Notes: generated from the sequence alone by a model not told the origin. DNA of 64,000 nt from Ichthyophis bannanicus (GCA_033557465.1 CM066034.1:986087637-986151636); one strand, 5' to 3'. Counted from the stretch's first letter, positions 33,288-43,278 are shown. Program-made: numbers and translations.

Positions 33288-34491
33288 ATGGGGAAGAAAT
33301 GGAAGAAAATATTTCCAACTGTTCCAACTACGAAGGCTGCCAAGAATGAGGGCCCTATGGATAAACATCTGGTACGGCATGTTTTGGAGGACTGTAGTTT
33401 GGATGTGTCAGCTTTGGTGGGTTCTTCCTCCTTGTCCACCTCATCTCCAATTGGGGCTGTAACCCCACCCCTCTTGTTACAGCAACAGACTGTGCCGGGT
33501 GCAGGAGGTTTGGGAGGGTCTTCCTCTCCCCTTGCTCTGACACAGGATTTAGGATTATCTTCGGCTCAGGGAAGTCTATCTGCAAAGCAATTGCCTATAC
33601 CTAAGGTGGTTAAAGTTGCGTCTTTGGGGGATAGTGAGGGGGGTTCCTCCATCCCACCTCAAGATGTGACTCAAAGATATTTGGGCAGTAGTTACTCAGA
33701 CTGAAACTGTTTTAACTGGTACTATGAGACAAATTGAGCAATTTACTAGTGAGGCTGTAGCAAAATTTGAAGATTATGATGATCAACTAGTAGTGGTGGG
33801 TGATCGCCTGGGTCAGTTAGAAGCTAAAGTGAGTACCGTTCAGGTGGTTTTCGTAGCTTCTGTAAAAGAGAGTTTATATTTTCATAGACAGTTTGAGAAA
33901 CTTGAGAATATGTCACGTTCTAAAAGTTTAAGGTGTTTAAATTTTCCTATTACGCACTATCTTTCCCCGTTGATCTTATTTTATAAATATTTGAAAGTAG
34001 TTTTGTTGTTTGAGCAACCTGAAGTTTTCAAGGTAGCGAATGTTTATTATGTGCCTAAGTTTAAAAAAACGACTGGAGATGGGGAAAGTGGTGGAATTGA
34101 CCAGGCAGCCACCCCTCCTAGTTTAGATATTTCTGAATTTCTTGAATCTTCTTCAGATACCATTTCCGCTCGAGCAACTTTGATTATTACATTGGTATCT
34201 GAGATGGACAAGAATTCTATTATGAAGACATATTTTACTAAAAAAGATGCTTTATTTTGTGGACATAGGGTCACTCTCTTCCCTGATGTGTCACGGATGA
34301 CTCAAGTTCGCAGTAAGGCTTTTTTTTTAGAGATGAAATCTTGTACACTGGCTATGGGGGCTACCTTTTTTCCTAAGTTCACATGCAAATGTGTAGTTGG
34401 CCATTTAGGGAAGAGTTATGGCTTTATGGAACCTGATCAATTATTGGTTTATCTTAATGATCAAGACTCTCAACAGGTTGTGACAAGTTAG
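33288..34491 (+). pseudogene. L1-type ORF1 (RNA-binding chaperone), one frameshift
   Basis: The protein would coat L1 RNA and form trimers. The first frame (ATG 33,288, MGKKWKKIFP) is a low-complexity serine/proline N-terminus. Around 33,670-33,700 the frame shifts by one. The second frame (to 34,491) continues with a coiled-coil-like stretch (VTQTETVLTGTMRQIEQFTS and DDQLVVVGDRLGQLEAKVS). Then come the RRM core (ENMSRSKSLRCLNFP) and a C-terminal domain (ARATLIITLVSEMD, LFPDVSRMTQVRSK, LGKSYGFMEPDQLLVYL). ATG 33,288 has GTA at -3, and the upstream ATG at 33,267 is in frame too. Confidence 0.8.
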
Positions 34492-34749
34492 TAATTTAGG
34501 GTTTTGATTTATTTGTTCATCTTACCGGTTTTAGATTTTTCTTTTTAATTTATTTATTTTTTCTTATGAAATTGTTTCCTGCTCTCCCATAATGTGGACT
34601 TGTATGTATACTATGTGGTTTAGGATAGATGTATGTTTTCTTTTTATCTGTCCTATTACTGTTTTTATTTTGGATATTACTGTTTCATATTGCTTGATTG
34701 CTTTGAATGCATAATATTGAAAATTTAATAAATATAAAATACAAAAAAT

Positions 34750-35947
34750 CTTTTTCAAGTATTTTCATAGCAAAAAACCTGAGAGATCGTCAGCTGGACC
34801 ATTGGATGATGGAGGGATAAAAGGGGCACTAAGAGGGGCAAAGAGACTGAATGAATTCTTTGCTTTGGTCTTTACTGAAGAAGATGTAAGGAAGTTACCC
34901 ATGCCTGAAATGGTATTTAAAGCTGATGCAGCAAAAGAATTGAAAGACATAAATAACGATAAACCAGGAAGATGTATTACACTATTTGATAAACTGAAGA
35001 GGAGTAGCAAATCACCTGGACCGGCTGGTATACATCCAAAGGTGTTGAAAGAACTGAAAATATGAGATTGCAGACCTACTATTAGTAATCTGTGAACTAT
35101 CATTACAATCATCAGTAATACCTGAAGATAGGAGGATGGCGAATGTAACACCAATTTTTAAAATGAGTTCCTGAGGTGATCCGGGAAACTATGGACCGTT
35201 GAACCTCACAGCAGTACCAGGAAAAATGGTATAAACTATTATTAAAAACAAAATTTCTGAACATGTAGATTGTTATGGTTCAATGGAAGACAGCCAACAT
35301 GGCTTTAGCCAGGGAAAGTCTTGTTTTACTTATCTGTTATATTTTTTTGAAGGTGTAAATAAGCAGGTAGACAAAAGGGGGGGATGGGGGTCAGTCGATG
35401 TAGTGTATCTGGATTTCCAGAAAGACTTTGCCAAGGTCCCTCATGAGAGACCTCAGGCAAAATTAAAACATCAGGAGATAGGAGGCAATGTACTATTGTG
35501 GATAAGGAACCAGTTAAAAGATAGAAAGCAGAGGGTAGGGCTAAATGGCCAATTTTCCCAATGGAGAAAGGTGAATAGTGGAGTACTGCAGGGATCTGTG
35601 CTGGGTCCGCTGCTTTTTAAGATATTCGTAAATGACCTGCAAATGGGACTAATGAGTGAGGTAATAAAATTTGCAGACACAAAATAATTCAAAGTTGTTA
35701 AAACCCAAGAGGATTGAGAAAAATTGCGAGAGGAACTTAATAAATTGGAAGACTGGACATTCAAATGGCAGATGAACTTTAATGTGGACAAGTGCAAAGT
35801 TATGCACTTAGGAAAGAAGAAAAAAAATATATGGTTACACGATGCAAGGTTCCATATTAGGAATCACCACCCAGAAAAAAGGTTTAGATGTCATCATGGA
35901 TAACACATTGAAACTCTGCCTAGTGTGCACTGACTGCCAAGAAAGCA
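34750..35947 (+). mobile_element. CR1-A host copy, segment 2 (reverse transcriptase)
   Basis: The interrupted CR1 resumes with KYFHSKKPERSSAG-type text and covers most of the reverse transcriptase: SSKSPGPAGIHPKVLKELK, VDVVYLDFQKDF (motif A) and SGVLQGSVLGPLLFKIFVND. The FADDTKLF box reads FADTK, with a base loss. Stops and frameshifts interrupt it. It ends in 'gccaagaaagca', where a DIRS element is inserted; the next CR1 base is at 39,969. Confidence 0.9.
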
Positions 35948-35950
35948 TAG

Positions 35951-36290
35951 TTACTCACCTGTAACAGGTGATCTCCGGAAACCGCAGGAATTTAGTTTTC
36001 ACATATGGGTATCATCAGTACCGACAGAGCCTGCGTGGGAACGCTCCCCAGCGTCCAATAGGAAAGCTTTTGGGAGCATCCCACAGTGCCTGCGTGCTGC
36101 CTTCCCGCCTTTCCCAACTGTCCCTCTCCAGTTGAGTTTATAGCTGAGACAAAGAGAGAGTGAAAGAGAGAAAGAAAGAAAGAAAGAAAGAGAGATAGAT
36201 ACAACTCTTAGGGGAGGTGGGCGGGTTGTGAAGACTAAATTCCTACTGTTCCCGGAGATCACCTGTTACAGGTGAGTAATTATGCTATCT
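35951..36290. repeat. DIRS-A 3' foldback with paired CACCTG/CAGGTG palindromes
   Basis: The word CACCTGTAACAGGTG at 35,956-35,970 and CACCTGTTACAGGTG at 36,260-36,274 lie in inverted arms ('ggtgatctccgg' and 'ccggagatcacc'). Between them are an inverted copy of the 5' terminus and a (GAAA)n-type purine run at 36,172-36,190. The right arm reads CAG/GTGAGTAAT, a near-ideal splice donor on the plus strand. Compare 25,255-25,560. Confidence 0.75.
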
Positions 36291-36444
36291 CCAGGAACAA
36301 GCAGGAATGTAGTCTTCACATATGGGGACTCCCTAGCTGCAGATGCCAGGAAGATGGCCCCAGAAAGTTGTGTGCCCTTGTGAAAGGGCTCCAATTCCCC
36401 CATGGATCTCTGGCATCCTACCAGGGATGGTGGTTAGGAGTTGA

Positions 36445-36720
36445 TTAAGTCTGGAATAGGTGTTGAAGAACAGCCTGACCAAACAAGGCGTCCCAGCGGG
36501 AGTCCTTGTCTAAGCAGTAATGGGCTGTGAAGGTATGTACCGAAGCCCAAGTAGCTGCTCGACAGATGTCGTCAATAGACACAGAGTGTAGATGAGCCAT
36601 TGAGGCTGCCATGGCTCTCACGTTGTGAGCTGTGACATAGCCTTCAAGAGGAAGGTTCTTACTCTCATAGGCAAAAGATATACACTGTGCAATCCAGTTG
36701 GACTGTGTCCTTTTCTGTGT
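36445..36720 (-). pseudogene. DIRS-A tyrosine recombinase C-terminal part only
   Basis: The text TAHNVRAMAASMAHL supplies the HxxR box and ICRAATWASVHTFTAHYCLD supplies the last histidine and the nucleophilic tyrosine. It ends at a stop at 36,445. The frame is open upstream only because it runs through reverse transcriptase sequence out of frame. The junction near 36,700, where reverse transcriptase (PLQWWQSHRK) meets recombinase (RTQSNWIAQCISFAYE), marks a large internal deletion. Confidence 0.82.
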
Positions 36721-37679
36721 GACTGCCACCATTGGAGGGGCAAAATGAGGCGATCTGAGTTTGCTATTTTGTCTGACAGGTAACCTGACGCCTGAGTCCA
36801 CTGAATGGATAGGGTCCACTGGGCTGCCCTCATATGGAGGCGAGCATAAGGAACCACATGCACGGTGGATGCCATGTGGCCTAGCAATTGTAACATTTCC
36901 CGAGCAGTGAGATGAGGTTTGAGCACTGCTTGGGAAGCTAACTGTACAATGCGAAGGCATCGGGGCTGTGGAATGAAAGCCCTTGTCTGTCCGGTATCCA
37001 GATGAGCTCCTATAAACTCTAGGGATTGAGTGGGAGCAAGGTTGGACTTTGGGAAGCTTATGACAAGTCCCAAATACTGAAGGATGCGCATTGTGCGAGA
37101 CAGAGCAACACTGGCTTCTGGCCTTGAAGGGGCTCGAATGAGCCAGTCGTCTAAGTAAGGGTAGACGAATATTCCCAGGGTGCTGAGAAATGCCGCTACC
37201 ACAGTCATGCATTTTGTGAACACTCTTGGTGCAGAAGCCAGGCCAAAAGGAAGAACCCTGTATTGGTAGTGCTTTCCATGAAACAGGAATTGAAGGAACT
37301 TCCTGTGAGTTGGATGGATGAGAACATGAGTGTACGCATCCTGGAGATCTAGAGAACAAAGCCAATCCTGACTCCGAAGGTATGGCAGCAGAGTTCCTAG
37401 AGAAATCATTTTGAACTTCTCTCTGAACAGGAATTTGTTCAATTCTCCGAGGTCTAGAATAGGTCTGTGTCCTCCTGTTTTCTTTGGAATAAGGAAATAG
37501 GGGGAGTAGAACCCTGTACCCCGTTGAGGAATGGGTACCTCTTCTATTGCTCCTTGAGCAAGGAGCATTGTGACTTCTTGACCTAACCGGTCGTTGAGTG
37601 AAGCCTGAGAATTGAACTGTCTTACTATTGTAGGAGGGGGCATGCTGAGGAAATGAAGCTTGTACCCCCTCTTGTACAA
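36700..37679 (-). CDS. DIRS-A reverse transcriptase, long open frame
   Basis: The frame is open for about 350 codons. It contains FYSPYFLIPKKTGGHRPILD, FREKFKMISLGTLLPYLRSQ, SLDLQDAYTHV (motif A), RVLPFGLASAPRVFTK, and YPYLDDWLIRAPSR with the YLDD active site intact. After the RNase H connection (FPKSNLAPTQSLEFIGAHLD) homology stops near 36,700. The start codon at 37,679 is formal; the frame may begin upstream, overlapping gag. It lacks RNase H, so the copy cannot be autonomous. It was probably intact until the deletion. Confidence 0.85.
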
Positions 37680-38614
37680 TGGACAGAGTCCAATTTTCTG
37701 CTGTTATCTGACACCACCTGGGGGCAAAATGACAATCTTTCTGGGATGGTGGAGGGTTCTGAGCCATTCAGGGCCAGGAAGGCAATGTTCTCTAGACAGG
37801 AGTCAAAGCCCCTGTGGAGGCTGAGTCTGCTGAGCTGGCTGAGGCTTAGCTGCTTTTGGCTTCCTTTGTTGCCTAGGTTGTTGCTGCCGCCCCTTTTGGG
37901 CAGACTGAACTGAACGATGTCCCTGCTGGGTATAGGAGGGATAAAACGTCGTCTTCTTGCTGAAGAATGGTTTCTTAGAGGATCTTTTCCTCGCAGGATC
38001 AGCTGTAGATTTGGACAATCTATCCAAAGTGATTTTTCCTGCCAATTCTTGCCAAAGAGATTCGCTCCTGTGCAAGGTATATTCCCCAGTTTGTCCTGTA
38101 CCCAGATTTCCAAGTCAGATGCCTGGAGCCAGGCAATTCTACGTGCACCTATGGCAATAGCAGAAGTTCTGCTTATGCATTCAAAGCAGTCAAAGGCTGC
38201 ACGATTCACAAACTTGGAAACATCCTGAGCATCTTTAACTCTCAGAGCAAGATAATCTTGCCTTTTATCATCAGGAAGAAGAGGGCTCATAAGCTCTAAG
38301 TCTCCTGTGACTTCTTTAAGGAACATTCCCATATACAAGATATAGGAACTGAACCTAGCAGAAAGCATGGAAGCCTGGAAGGATCGACGTCCAAAGGCGT
38401 CAAGAGTCCTATATTCACGTCCTGGAGGATTAGATGCATGCCTTTTTGCACTCTTCATCCATCTCATGGCTGATTCCACCACCATGGAATGGTGTGGTAA
38501 TTGAGTCTTTTGAAACCCAGGACAAGGAGGGACTCGATAAATGGTGTCGAGTCTTCGAGAATGAGGAGATGTGGTTAGAGGTGTTTCCCACATCCTTAAC
38601 ATAAGATCATGCAA
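37625..38614 (-). CDS. DIRS-A gag-like protein, central and C-terminal part
   Basis: The 329-codon frame overlaps the start of the reverse transcriptase frame. Conserved blocks shared with copy B include WETPLTTSPHSRRLD, MVVESAM, KSAKRHASNPPGRE, TLDAFGRR, ILYMGMFLKEVTGDLELMSP and FVNRAAFDCFECISRTSAIA. This is the structural protein of DIRS elements, thought to package element RNA. The C-terminus becomes basic and Q/P-rich in the adjacent frame (37,803-38,075), which suggests a frameshift near 38,000. The upstream acidic part (EDSESSAGTRVLLPEDSSS) is in the frame at 38,663-38,941. Confidence 0.8.
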   Translation of the reverse strand: MHDLMLRMWETPLTTSPHSRRLDTIYRVPPCPGFQKTQLPHHSMVVESAMRWMKSAKRHASNPPGREYRTLDAFGRRSFQASMLSARFSSYILYMGMFLKEVTGDLELMSPLLPDDKRQDYLALRVKDAQDVSKFVNRAAFDCFECISRTSAIAIGARRIAWLQASDLEIWVQDKLGNIPCTGANLFGKNWQEKSLWIDCPNLQLILRGKDPLRNHSSARRRRFIPPIPSRDIVQFSLPKRGGSNNLGNKGSQKQLSLSQLSRLSLHRGFDSCLENIAFLALNGSEPSTIPERLSFCPQVVSDNSRKLDSVHCTRGGTSFISSACPLLQ

Positions 38615-38662
38615 GATCTCATGAATAGGTAGGGTAGCTGCCTCCTTGGGAGCTTTTGGGTA

Positions 38663-39562
38663 CTATAGGATTTCTAATTCCTTTGCCCTAGGCTCTTTTT
38701 CAGGAGCCACTGTGATGGAAAGACCTAGGGCCACATCTCGGATAAAATCCTGAAAGGACATATCCTCAGGCGGAGACATCCTATGCTGAGGAGAAGAGGA
38801 ATCCTCGGGAAGAAGTACTCTGGTACCGGCAGAGCTTTCAGAGTCTTCCGACTCATCCGAGGATTCGAAGTATCTCTGATTCGGGTGATCGTGCAAGGCA
38901 CGGTACCGGTACAGACTTGTCGATGCCGGATAGAGACGCATGACTCGGTACCGGTAGTATACCTGCCGATGTCGAAGCGGTCGGTGCTGGTACCGGTTGA
39001 ATTGTCTGAAGCAGTTTCAGGGGCATCGAGGCCGTGAAAAGAGCCGCCAGACTGCGTTCAATAGCCAGGAATCTCTAGTCTATCGATGCTGCCGATGCTT
39101 GGGTATCGGTGCCGGTTAAAGCGACCGAAACCCCAGAGCATGGCACCAGTTGTTCTGCCGAGGTTGAAGCCTCGAGAACATCCTGGAGCCCCGTTAGTGC
39201 TTTGGAAGCCGAAGCCTCCCGTTGGGGCAATTTTGCTGGTGAAAGTCCCTCAAGGGCAACCCCAGAGGCATCTTGATGCTTAGAAGGAGATCTACCCTTT
39301 GAGGACCGGCTAGATTATGTTTAGTACCTGAGATCCATGAGAGGAAGATGAAGCCCTGGAGGACGTTGATGCCACGGACGCTGCATCGGAGGGAAAAAGG
39401 GTGCTAAGTTTAGCAGCCCGGTTTTGCCGGCCCCTTTTTGACATCATTCCACAGGCGAGGCACTCTGAAATAGAGTGGTCAGGACCTAAACATTTGAGGC
39501 ACCACTCATGGGTGTCGGTGACGGAGATGGTACTTTTTAAAACCCGAAGCGGGTTTGTCCAT
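38663..39562 (-). pseudogene. DIRS-A gag N-terminal part, GGTACC-rich
   Basis: Gag probably starts at 39,562 (MDKPASGFKK), parallel to copy B at 42,385 and copy C at 47,588. The frame then breaks. The segment contains many GGTACCG-type words and encodes a low-complexity, proline/valine/threonine-rich spacer, ending in the acidic DMSFQDFIRDVALGLSI block at about 38,770. Relative to copy B the CxxC...CxxC head is damaged here (KKYHLRHRHP instead of KKCTKCGGT). Confidence 0.65.
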
Positions 39563-39966
39563 GTTTAAGGAAAATATTGGGCCTAGTGCCCAAAATGGTG
39601 CGTGGCACCACAGAAGAAAGTTACTGAAGAAAGACTCCAGAAACAAAGTTTTTTTTTTTTTATAGAAAAAAGAAAAGAAGAACTGGTGGTACCGGTATAG
39701 CATCGAGGGAAGGCAGACGCGACCACAAAAAAAGAAGTATAAGAAGGGAATTTTCTGCAGTGACAGGATGTGCGACCTGTCTGCTCCGCAGAAAACGAAA
39801 AACTGGAGAGGGACAGTTGGGAAAGGCGGGAAGGCAGCACACAGGCGCTGTGGGATGCTCCCAAAAGCTTTCCTATTGGATGCTGTGGAGCGTTCCCGCG
39901 CAGGCTCCGTCGGTACCGACGATACCCATATGTGAAGACTACATTCCTGCTTGTTCCTGGAGATAG
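39563..39966 (-). promoter_or_regulatory. DIRS-A 5' terminal repeat and leader
   Basis: Bases 39,830-39,966 ('tgttcctgg' end, 'accgacgatacccatatgtg', 'tcctattggatgct') form the 5' terminus, which reappears inverted at 35,975-36,130. A T/A run follows at 39,649-39,665. The leader between terminus and gag start is about 400 bp. DIRS termini carry the promoter, and that function is inferred here. Confidence 0.6.
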
Positions 39967-40121
39967 CAAATAGAATGCTAGGAATCATAAAGAAAGGAAA
40001 GGAGAATAAAACAAAGGATATTATAATGCCTCTGTATCATTTCATGGTGCAACCGCACTTCGAATATTGTGTGCAATTCTGGTCGCCCTATCTTAAAAAG
40101 GATATAACGGAATTAGAAAAG
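39967..40121 (+). mobile_element. CR1-A host copy, segment 3
   Basis: Open sense text [20 protein letters not shown], then [20 protein letters not shown] continues the CR1-A C-terminal domain from 35,947. It stops at LEK, where CR1 'gaattagaaaagg' meets a DIRS terminus beginning 'tgagtaactatgc'. Confidence 0.92.
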
Positions 40122-40250
40122 GTGAGTAACTATGCTTTTTCCAGGAACAAGCAGGAAGTCAGTCCTTACACATGGGACTCCCTAGCTACCGGCTACAGAG
40201 ATCCTGTAGAAAAACACAGCCCAGCCGTAATCAGCCACAAGCAAGTCTGA
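40122..40250 (-). mobile_element. DIRS-E 3' terminus (group D type)
   Basis: The text 'gtaactatgctttttccagg', 'aagtcagtccttacacatgg' and 'actccctagctaccggctac' matches the 3' end of DIRS-D (25,555-25,625), not DIRS-A. Its partner 5' end is at 47,969-48,270, also D type, where the CR1 host resumes. I read the two as the ends of one D-type insertion that later received everything between them. Confidence 0.6.
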
Positions 40251-42779
40251 GGAAAGAACCCTGCACCCCGTTAAGAATGGGTACCTCTTCTATTGCCCCT
40301 TGGGCAAGATGTGTTGAGACCTTGTGATCTAGCAGATTGTCTGCGGAGGTTTGAGAATTGAATTGCCTTAGAATTGTAGGAGGGGCATGCTGTGAAAATG
40401 GAGCTTGTACCCCTCTCCTACAATGGACAGTCTTCTGCTGTTATCTGATGCCATCTGTTGGCAAAGTGGCATCACCTGCCTGGGATATTGGGGGGGTTGG
40501 TGACCCCTCAGAGGCAGGAAGGCTAAGCTCTCTAGGAAGGAGTCAAAGCCCTTGAGGGGGCTAAACCTGCAGAGCTGGTTGGGCTCTCGGTCCTTTTGGC
40601 TTCTTTTGCTGTCTAGTTTGTCCCTTTTGGGCAACCTGACCCTGAGTTTGACTCTGCTGGGTATAGGAAGGATAACATTTCCTCTTTTTGCTAAAAGAGG
40701 GTTTTTTATAAGGCTTCTTTTTGGCTGGAGTGTCTGTAGATTTTGACAATCTATCTAGAGTGGTATTGTCAGCATCTAACTCGTTAAGCCTTTTCTTGCC
40801 AGTTCTTGCTGAAGAGATTCTCTCCCGTGCAAGGAATGTTGCCTAACTTGTCCTGTACCCAAGTCTCCAAGTCTGATGCTTCAAGCCAGGCAATCCGTCA
40901 TGCCCCAATGGCAATAGCAGAGGTTCTGCTGATGCATTCAAAGCAGTCAAAGGCTGCACGATTCACAAACTTGGAGACATCTTGAGCATGCTTAACTAGA
41001 GCAAGAAAGTCTTGTCTCTTGTCATCTGGGAGAAGTGGGCTCATAAGCTCCAAGTCTCCTGTAACTTCTTTGAGGAACATTCCCATATATAGTATATATG
41101 AATTGATCCTAGCTGAAAGCATGGAAGCCTGAAACGTTTGGCGCCCAAAAGCGTCCAGAGTCCTGCATTCACGACCTGGGGGATTGGATGCATGCCTCTT
41201 TGCACTTTTCATCCTACCCATGGCTGACTCCACTACCATTGAATGGCGTGGCAGCTGAGTCTTTTGAAAATCAGGATATGGCGGAACTCGATACATAGAA
41301 TCAAGCCTCCTAGAATGAGGAGATGTAGTCAGAGGTGTCTCCCACATTCTGAGCATCAAGTTATGCAGAATTTCATGGATGGGCAGAGTGGCTGTCTCTT
41401 TTGGAGCTTTAGGATATGAAGAATTTCCAATTCCTTTGCTCTGGGTTCCTGTTCAGGAGCTACCATGATTGAAAGGCCCTTGGCCACATCATAAATAAAA
41501 TCCTGAAAAGACATGTCCTCTGGAGGTGACATTCTGCGTTGGGGAGAAGAGGGATCTTCCGCGAGAAACCTTCTGGTACCAACAGAATTGCCAGTGTCTT
41601 CGGAATCGGAGGATTCGAAGTATTCCTGACCACGATGCTCATGCAAAGCACGGTCCCCGTATCGATCTAAGTCGGTACCGAGTTGATCCGGTACCGATCT
41701 GTTGATTCCAGCCAAAGATGGCGTGGGAAGAATTCCCACCGGGGCCGGTACCGTCGGTACCAATACCGGTGTAGGTACCGGCATCGGTATCGATGTCGGT
41801 ACTGGTGCCCGTTGAACCATAGGTGTCAACAGTACCGCAGCTGTGAGAAGAGCTGCAATGCTGCGTTCGATAGCGAGGAACCTCTGATATATCGATGCTG
41901 CTGATGCCTGGGTGTCGGTACCAGTGAAAACGGCCGGGACCACTGAGCATGGCACCAGTAGTTCTTGCCAGGTCGAGGCCTCGAGAACATCCTGGAGCCC
42001 CCTTGATGCTTTGGAAGCCGAAGCCTCCCATCAGGGCTGTTTTGCCGGTGTAGTTCCCTCAAGGGCAATGCCAATGGCCTCTCGATGCTTAGCAGGAGAG
42101 CTACCCTTTGAGGACCAGCTTTTTTGTTTAGTTACCTGAGATCCATGGGAGGAAGAGGAGGCTCTTAAAGATGTCGATGCAATGGATCTGGCAGCCGAAG
42201 AAAAGAGTACCGAGCTTTGCAGTCCGGTTCTGTCCTCCTTTCTTAGTCATCCCCATACAGGAGAGACATTCAGATGGAGAATGTTCAGGCCCTAAACATT
42301 TAAGACACCAATCATGGGTGTCAGTAACGGAAATGGTACCGCCACACTTAGTACATTTTTTAAAACCACTAGTTGGTTTTTCCATGTTTCAGGAATATGA
42401 GGCCTAATGCCCAAAATGGCACCTAGCACCGAAAAAGAAAAGTTTCTGAAGAGAAATAGTTCAAAGTATAAAATTTTTGAGAAGAGAAAAGAAAAGAACG
42501 GTCGGTACCGGTAGGTGTCGTGCGGAGGCAAACGCGACCACAAGAAAACAATTTTAAAGATGGAATTTTCTGCGGTGACATGGGTATGGGTCCTGTCGGC
42601 TCCGCGGAAAATGAAGAACTGAAGAGGGACAGTTGGAAAGTCGGGAAGGCAGCGCACATGTGCTGAGGGATGCTCCCAAAAGCATTCCTATTGGACGCTG
42701 GGGAGCGTTCCCACGCAGGCTCCGTTGGTACCGACGATACCCATATGTGAAGACTACATTCTTGCTTGTTCCTGCAGAT
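40251..42779 (-). mobile_element. DIRS-type element B (group A type), 3'-truncated
   Basis: It parallels DIRS-A from the start of the reverse transcriptase (40,251, 'aaagaaccctgcaccccgtt') through gag to the 5' terminus at 42,600-42,779 ('accgacgatacccatatgtg'). Reverse transcriptase beyond its first residues, RNase H and recombinase are absent. Gag pieces: a zinc-type head at 42,385 (CTKCGGT, then WCLKCLG), the GGTACC-rich spacer, an acidic block (DMSFQDFIYDVAKGLSI) and a central domain at 41,359-40,898. Frameshifted. Confidence 0.85.
40368..42385 (-). pseudogene. DIRS-B gag remains
   Basis: The start at 42,385 gives MEKPTSGFKKCTKCGGT. The head contains CxxC, CxxC and a further ECLSC pair, likely zinc-binding. 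Then a proline/threonine/valine-rich spacer (VPTPVLVPTVPAPVG) at 41,955-41,640 and an acidic stretch (ESSDSEDTGNSVGT). The central domain (WETPLTTSPHSRRLD to FECISRTSAIAIGA) is at 41,359-40,898 and a basic tail (SFSKKRKCYPSYTQQSQTQG) at about 40,700. At least three frame breaks. The order is the same as in DIRS-A. Confidence 0.75.
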
Positions 42780-42824
42780 AAGGTTTTCCCTCTACAGAGT
42801 AATGATGTGCCGAGTGCGTGCTCA
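42780..42824. other. Junction DNA between DIRS-B and CR1-A
   Basis: About 45 bases ('aaggttttccctctacagag') match neither neighbour clearly. They may be filler or the remnant of another element. Confidence 0.3.
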
Positions 42825-43278
42825 GGTGCACCCTGACACTGACCCAGTCGATACCGGGGTAATTGAAATCACCCATTATTATTACTGCGCTGTAACATTT
42901 GTTAGCTTCCTTGATTTCTTTAAGCATTTCATCATCCATTTGTTTATTCTGGCCAGGCAGTCGATAGTAAACCCCCACTGCCATCGCCTTCCCCTTTTTA
43001 CATGGAATTTCAATCCATAGAGATTCTACAGCAAATTTTGTTTCCTGCAAAACTTTAATCCTTTCTAACTCAATGCCTTCTCTAACATAGAGCGCAACCC
43101 CTCCACCAATTTGATCAACTCTATCGTTACAATATAGTTTGTACGCAGGTATCAGTGTCCCACTGGTTGTCCTCCTTCCACCATGTCTCTGATATTCCAA
43201 TCATATCTAAACTCTCATTTAGTGCTATACATTCTAACTCTCCCATCTTATTTTTTAGACTTCTAGCATTTGCATACA
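42825..43278 (-). mobile_element. CR1-A endonuclease fragment
   Basis: Antisense translation gives LYCNDRVDQIGGGVALYVRE, then KGKAMAVGVYYRLPGQN and IIMGDFNYPGIDWVSV. This is the first third of CR1-A ORF2, the same region as 17,930-18,350. The homology ends inside 'tagcatttgcatac', where CR1-B begins. It is therefore the flank into which CR1-B was inserted; its other half is not present nearby. Confidence 0.88.

Larger units (their letters stand above)
32964..34749 (+). mobile_element. ORF1-only L1-type element (HAL1-like)
   Basis: A 1.79-kb insertion lies within CR1 and is flanked by the 10-bp duplication ctttttcaag (32,954-32,963 and 34,750-34,759). It holds a 106-bp repeated 5' UTR unit (starts 32,965 and 33,071), an L1-type ORF1 with one frameshift, about 250 bp of 3' UTR with AATAAA, and an A-rich end. 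There is no endonuclease or reverse transcriptase, so it would have needed another L1's machinery. An internally deleted L1 is the alternative. Confidence 0.85.
35948..39966 (-). mobile_element. DIRS-type retrotransposon A, internally deleted
   Basis: This element of about 4.0 kb is inserted cleanly in CR1 (CR1 reads 'gccaagaaagca' to 35,947 and 'aatagaatgctagg' from 39,969). On the minus strand it has a terminal repeat and leader (39,966-39,563), gag (39,562-37,625), reverse transcriptase (37,679-36,618) and then directly the last part of a tyrosine recombinase (ending 36,445). RNase H and the rest of the recombinase are missing. There is no target duplication, as expected for DIRS. Its termini are inverted copies of each other. 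Confidence 0.92.

Noticed and set aside
33267..34491. A host gene for an RNA-binding protein
   Set aside because: The target duplication, the interrupted CR1 and the A-rich end show a retrotransposed element; the sequence pattern is that of L1-type ORF1.
36720..37767. The upstream part of the 440-codon minus-strand frame
   Set aside because: It runs out of frame through the reverse transcriptase. Only its last part (recombinase C-terminus) is real coding sequence.
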